From Kordiimonadaceae bacterium (GTDB lineage: Bacteria; Pseudomonadota; Alphaproteobacteria; Sphingomonadales; Kordiimonadaceae), in contig JASBSO010000156.1 of NCBI GenBank assembly GCA_030148905.1, positions 1 through 37,133 of the forward strand: 37,133 nucleotides of DNA, given 5' to 3'. Shown piece after piece: positions 35,526 through 37,133 of the stretch (the stretch's first letter is position 1; every line of letters starts with the position of its first letter). Under the pieces are notes generated by a model that made no database searches, had not been told where the DNA came from, and was given only the letters and a program-made list of their open reading frames with translations. The translations under genes and the position numbers were made by a program.

Positions 35526-36221
35526 ATGACCCTATCGCTTGACCATGTTGCCTTTGGGCTCTTTGTTGTGATGTGGTTCGGCTATAACTATCTGGCCGAC
35601 AGCTCACCGCTGAGGCGGCATACACTGGGGGCAAAGATGGACCTGGAGCGCCGAGTGTGGATGCGCCGCGGCGGGCAGGCCGAAGAGCGGATTTCCTCCA
35701 CCGCAGTGTTACAGGTGATGATGAGCGGGATGAGCATTTTTGCCTCCTCCGCCATTTTTGTCATCGGCGGCTTGGTGGCGGGCATTGCCTATGCCCCCGA
35801 GATCAGCGCCGCGTTCAAGCGTGTGCCGTTTATTCCGGCGGCGACGCCCGAATTGCTGATGATCAAAATGGGCGTTTTGCTGGCGATGTTCGTGTATATT
35901 TTCTTCAAGCTGGGCTGGGCGATCCGGCTGGCGCATTACACCGCGATCATGGTGGCAACCCTTGGCGGCGAGGGGGAGACACGCACCCGCGAAGACGACG
36001 CCCGCTCAGAGGCCGCAGCCGTGCTGGCCAACCGCACGGGCTTTCATTTCAACCGCGCGCTTCGGGGGTATTTTCTGGCGCTGGCGCTTGTCGGCTGGTT
36101 TTTCGGCGCAGCGGTGTTCATTGCCGCCACCATCTTCGCCATGTTCACCATTGCCCGGCGCGAATTTTACTCTGAAGCGCACCGGGTGCTGTGCATGATT
36201 TATGACAAATCCGACGCCTGA
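35526..36221 (+). CDS. DUF599 family membrane protein
   Basis: MWFGYNYLADSSPLRRHTLGAKMDLERRVWMRR...FKLGWAIRLAHYTAIMVATLG...NRTGFHFNRALRGYFLALALVGWFFG. Confidence 0.85.
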   Translation: MTLSLDHVAFGLFVVMWFGYNYLADSSPLRRHTLGAKMDLERRVWMRRGGQAEERISSTAVLQVMMSGMSIFASSAIFVIGGLVAGIAYAPEISAAFKRVPFIPAATPELLMIKMGVLLAMFVYIFFKLGWAIRLAHYTAIMVATLGGEGETRTREDDARSEAAAVLANRTGFHFNRALRGYFLALALVGWFFGAAVFIAATIFAMFTIARREFYSEAHRVLCMIYDKSDA

Positions 36222-36237
36222 GGGGCAGGCCCCGCAT

Positions 36238-37133
36238 TCAAGCCCCAACGGCAGTGCGCCAGCGATCAAGCCCGTCGGCGAGGTCGGCCTTTAGGTCGTC
36301 CACGTCCTCCAGCCCGATTTGTAGGCGCAGCAAGGGCCCCGGTGCCTGCCACGCGACCGCCGTGCGCGACGGCGTTGGGTCAGACGGCAAAATCAGACTT
36401 TCATAGCCGCCCCAGCTGAACCCCATTTTAAACAGCCGCATGCCGTCCACCAGTGCCGCCGTGTCGTCATAGCTGCCGCGGTCCAGAATACAGGCAAAGA
36501 GCCCGGTTGCCCCCTTGAAATCGCGGGTGAACAGCGCGTGGTCGGGGTGCGACGGCAGCGCGGGGTGCAGGACGGCGTGCACATTGGGCTGGCCCTCAAG
36601 CCAGTGTGCGATCTCCAGCGCGGCGGCTTCATACGCCTTCAAGCGCACCCCCAGCGTGCGCATACCCTTCAGCGCCGCATAGGCGTCGTCGCCTGTCACC
36701 ATTTGCCCCATGGAAAAGGCGGTGTTTTGCAACCGCTTCCAGATGCGCGGGCCGGCGGATGCGCTGCCCATCATCACGTCCGAATGGCCGGCGATATATT
36801 TGGTCACGGCTTCCACGGCAATATCGGCCCCGTGGTCGAGCGGGCGGAAATTGATGGGCGTCGCCCAGGTGTTGTCGGTAATCACAAAGGCTCCGCGGTT
36901 GCGCGCAACGCCCGCAATGGCGGGGATGTCCTGCACCTCGAAGGTCAGTGAGCCGGGGCTTTCGGTCACCACGCAGCTGGTGTTGTCTTGAAACAAGTCG
37001 GCAATGCCCGCACCGATGCGCGGGTCATAATAAGTGACACTGAGGCCGAAGCGTTTAAACAGCCCGTCGGTCATCCGCCGCGTCGGTTCATAGGCGCTGT
37101 CGGTAATCAGCACATGGTCGCCGGTGCGGGTGC
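36238..37133 (-). CDS. metC: Cystathionine beta-lyase (5' end beyond window)
   Basis: TDSAYEPTRRMTDGLFKRFGLSVTYYDPRIGAGI...FVITDNTWATPINFRPLDHGADIAVEAVTKYIAGHSDVMMGS; PLP-Lys motif. Confidence 0.92.
   Translation of the reverse strand, partial: TRTGDHVLITDSAYEPTRRMTDGLFKRFGLSVTYYDPRIGAGIADLFQDNTSCVVTESPGSLTFEVQDIPAIAGVARNRGAFVITDNTWATPINFRPLDHGADIAVEAVTKYIAGHSDVMMGSASAGPRIWKRLQNTAFSMGQMVTGDDAYAALKGMRTLGVRLKAYEAAALEIAHWLEGQPNVHAVLHPALPSHPDHALFTRDFKGATGLFACILDRGSYDDTAALVDGMRLFKMGFSWGGYESLILPSDPTPSRTAVAWQAPGPLLRLQIGLEDVDDLKADLADGLDRWRTAVGA

Noticed and set aside
1-37133. CRISPR arrays, transposases, integrases, prophage or toxin-antitoxin modules
   Set aside because: Looked for and not seen; gene content is chromosomal with conserved-type gene pairs.

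Overview
This 37 kb, high-GC, alphaproteobacterial-type window carries about 30 supported protein-coding genes and two tRNAs. I saw no CRISPR array, transposase or prophage. Left part (1-14.9 kb): DUF547 protein (partial), S24 peptidase-domain protein with a GTTC-N7-GTTC SOS-type box upstream, flgK-flgL behind a near-consensus sigma-54 promoter, flavin reductase, nadK, moaA, a small Ala/Ser/Pro-rich protein, a dyad-rich divergent intergenic region, a FrnE/DsbA-like protein, and mfd-sdhE-recG. Centre (14.9-27.8 kb): a large lipid locus that appears to hold a complete bacterial ceramide pathway (acyl-AMP ligase, dedicated ACP, serine palmitoyltransferase, NAD-dependent reductase, GNAT-like ceramide synthase). 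Embedded with it are a fatty-acid-hydroxylase-superfamily enzyme, an LptF/LptG-like permease pair with overlapping stop/start codons to a MOP-type flippase, a secreted DUF2141 protein with a polybasic tail, a DAGK-type lipid kinase and a nucleotidyltransferase-like protein with a degenerate active-site motif. The most interesting hypothesis is that synthesis, head-group modification and export of an anionic sphingolipid are encoded together. Right part (28-37 kb): PLP-dependent enzyme, recX, mocA-like, xdhC-like, nhaB, a two-domain cold-shock protein, DUF192, thioesterase, tRNA-Pro(TGG), NDUFS4-like complex I subunit, tRNA-Arg(TCT), DUF599 and metC (partial). All calls come from reading translations and motifs; no database search was run.
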